A stretch of 64,000 bases of DNA, from NCBI RefSeq assembly GCF_014648275.1, contig NZ_BMQU01000005.1:186001-250000 (forward strand). The letters are read 5' to 3'. The DNA is from Pseudomonas laurentiana. Its GTDB lineage: Bacteria > Pseudomonadota > Gammaproteobacteria > Pseudomonadales > Pseudomonadaceae. Positions 63,893 to 64,000 of this stretch are shown here, piece by piece. Position numbers and translations under genes: made by a program. How positions within the stretch are numbered: position 1 is the stretch's first letter; every line of letters starts with the position of its first letter. The notes under the pieces are model-generated. The model worked only from the letters and a program-made list of their open reading frames with translations, was not told the DNA's origin and made no database searches.

Positions 63893-64000
63893 CGCGCAAC
63901 CTCAAACTGAGCTCTCCACCACTAAAGCTCTTTTCAACACCATTAACCTCAAGGCGCAACGCCCCCTGGCGATCAATCCCCCGCACCACTCCATCGACTT
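63882..64000 (-). CDS. birA: Biotin-protein ligase / biotin operon repressor (partial, C-terminus)
   Basis: Only the last 39 codons lie in the window; the gene starts beyond its edge. The C-terminal domain is recognisable ([18 protein letters not shown]...[14 protein letters not shown]), similar to the SH3-like end of E. coli BirA (GIDKQGALLLE, GGEISLR). Its stop overlaps coaX, a common pseudomonad pairing. Confidence 0.85.
   Translation of the reverse strand, partial: VDGVVRGIDRQGALRLEVNGVEKSFSGGELSLRLRDDS

Overview
The window is a contiguous, GC-rich chromosomal segment of a Pseudomonas, most like the P. putida group. That placement is inferred from gene content and order: coaX, tRNA-Gly/tRNA-Thr/tufB/tRNA-Trp, secE-nusG, the rpl/rpo operon, the str, S10, spc and alpha operons, katA-ferritin-uvrA, an MFS gene with ssb, a selenocysteine formate dehydrogenase cluster, OmpW, a ZrgA-type metal operon, and finally the riboflavin/nusB/thiL block. 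No phage, transposon, insertion sequence, CRISPR array or rRNA operon was seen. Most of the window is core genome.

Layout by region. (1) Positions 1-5739, minus strand: nrdR, ribD, riboflavin synthase, a RibB fused to a degenerate RibA domain, ribH, nusB, thiL and the start of pgpA. (2) 5846-8262: a lipoprotein, a methyltransferase and the thioredoxin-like co-chaperone CnoX on the plus strand, converging on an unrecognised small gene. (3) 8393-12249, plus strand: a His-rich periplasmic ZrgA-type protein, an ABC ATPase, an FtsX-like permease and a DUF3299 protein, behind a Zur-like palindrome; then an OmpW porin behind an ANR/FNR-like box. (4) 12296-14102, minus strand: two nucleotide-sugar dehydratase/epimerase-type genes. 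(5) 14181-23315, minus strand: a compact selenium unit of tRNA-Sec, selB, selA, fdhE, fdoI, fdoH and fdoG. fdoG is read through an in-frame UGA with a SECIS-like hairpin. (6) 23680-30684: ssb, an MFS transporter, divergent uvrA, a ferritin lacking the heme-ligand Met, and catalase. (7) 30857-60906, minus strand: the alpha, spc, S10, str, rpoBC/rplKAJL and nusG-secE operons. (8) 60952-64000, minus strand: tRNA-Trp, tufB, tRNA-Thr, tRNA-Gly, a SPOR-like protein, coaX and the 3' end of birA.

The most striking observation is that rpsL (ribosomal protein S12, essential) is broken. The reading frame runs normally to about codon 30 and then joins, out of frame, to the codons for the last 25 residues. 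By comparison with the usual 123-residue family, 203 bases of the middle are missing. This is either a sequence/assembly error or a remarkable natural state, and it should be checked in raw reads first. Other points are a 269-base tract identical between two otherwise diverging tuf genes, a strong hairpin that splits the spc operon between rpsN and rpsH, absence of the tRNA-Tyr that often precedes tRNA-Gly, and regulatory sites upstream of the ZrgA and OmpW genes.

No wholly new system is evident. The best candidate for follow-up is the ZrgA/ABC/FtsX/DUF3299 envelope metal system together with its divergent unrecognised neighbour.
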